Made by a program: the position numbers and the translations under genes. The notes beneath the pieces are model-generated. The model was not told the origin of the DNA, did not search any database, and worked only from the letters and a program-made list of their open reading frames with translations. DNA of 64,000 nucleotides from Arsenicitalea aurantiaca (GTDB lineage Bacteria; Pseudomonadota; Alphaproteobacteria; Rhizobiales; Devosiaceae), in assembly GCF_003994485.1 (NCBI RefSeq), contig NZ_RZNJ01000003.1, forward strand, positions 186,525 to 250,524. The letters run 5' to 3'. Position 1 is the stretch's first letter. Each line of letters opens with the position of its first letter. Shown in pieces: positions 63,960 to 64,000 of the stretch.

Positions 63960-64000
63960 ATGGTGATGCCAATGGACGGCCAATTGCTAGTGCTAGCGCA
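63960..64000 (+). CDS. Possible start of the next Fo gene (b/b' subunit), cut by window edge
   Basis: An open frame beginning ATG at 63960 (MVMPMDGQLLVLA, partial), in the position where alphaproteobacteria carry the b' subunit gene after atpE. Only 13 codons are visible and no clear ribosome site precedes it; Met3 or Met5 may be the real start. The call rests on operon order. Confidence 0.35.
   Translation, partial: MVMPMDGQLLVLA

Overview
Organism. This is a gene-dense, high-GC stretch of a bacterial chromosome. Gene content and order point to an alphaproteobacterium of the order Hyphomicrobiales (Rhizobiales), possibly Devosiaceae-like. The grounds are a CcrM-type GANTC methyltransferase next to rnhB and mutY, the run mutY-DUF721-dsbA-smc, a split glyQ/glyS neighbourhood with a PPDK-like gene and a SleB hydrolase, an atpI-atpB-atpE start of a separate Fo operon, an EcfG-like stress promoter and CtrA-like boxes. 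The genus is inference. No rRNA, tRNA, CRISPR array, prophage or insertion sequence was seen. No gene-free stretch exceeds 300 bases; the longest is 9067-9364, which holds a candidate small RNA.

Layout. (1) 77-4264, minus strand: a ugpBAEC sn-glycerol-3-phosphate ABC importer behind an array of Pho-box repeats, with a hairpin after ugpB. (2) 4.5-10 kb: small or unknown genes, a divergent HxlR regulator/NmrA-type reductase pair, a DUF6600 surface-type protein with a Pro/Glu tail, the candidate EcfG-dependent sRNA, and bioY. (3) 10-20.7 kb: MBL hydrolase, DnaJ-class chaperone, pdxH, a DUF898/M48 protease/DUF1499 envelope cluster, Sua5, an HDAC-like deacetylase, xseB, SCO1, tlyA and aroC. (4) 20.8-21.6 kb: a decayed toxin-antitoxin patch (frameshifted RelE, intact RelB-type antitoxin, orphan VapB-type antitoxin). 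(5) 21.6-31.5 kb: histidine phosphatase, fabI, FAD oxidase, MscS-type channel, YedK/HMCES, Nudix, TIGR02301, YgfZ, HD phosphohydrolase and unknown small proteins. (6) 31.6-44.3 kb: SleB hydrolase, a PPDK-like enzyme with an eroded nucleotide-binding half, ispH, GNAT, rnhA, an arginase-fold protein lacking metal ligands, glyS, DUF2207-LemA, a GyrI-like protein and glyQ. (7) 44.3-50.9 kb: S49 peptidase, methyltransferase, polyprenyl synthase, ispE, a TPR protein and a family-4 type uracil-DNA glycosylase. (8) 51-58 kb: MFS, moaB, radical SAM, GFA protein, rnhB, ccrM, mutY, DciA-like and DsbA-like. (9) 58.8-64 kb: smc, then a strong promoter and atpI-atpB-atpE, with the next ATP synthase gene cut by the window edge.

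How it works together. Most genes are housekeeping: isoprenoid synthesis (ispH, ispE, polyprenyl synthase), glycyl-tRNA charging, DNA maintenance (rnhA, rnhB, mutY, UDG, xseB, smc, ccrM, YedK), fatty-acid and chorismate synthesis, and ATP synthase. The more unusual signals are regulatory or degenerative: the stress-promoter sRNA, a 24-base CtrA-like element shared by the sleB and ccrM promoters, two enzyme-fold proteins that have lost catalytic residues, and the toxin-antitoxin remnants.
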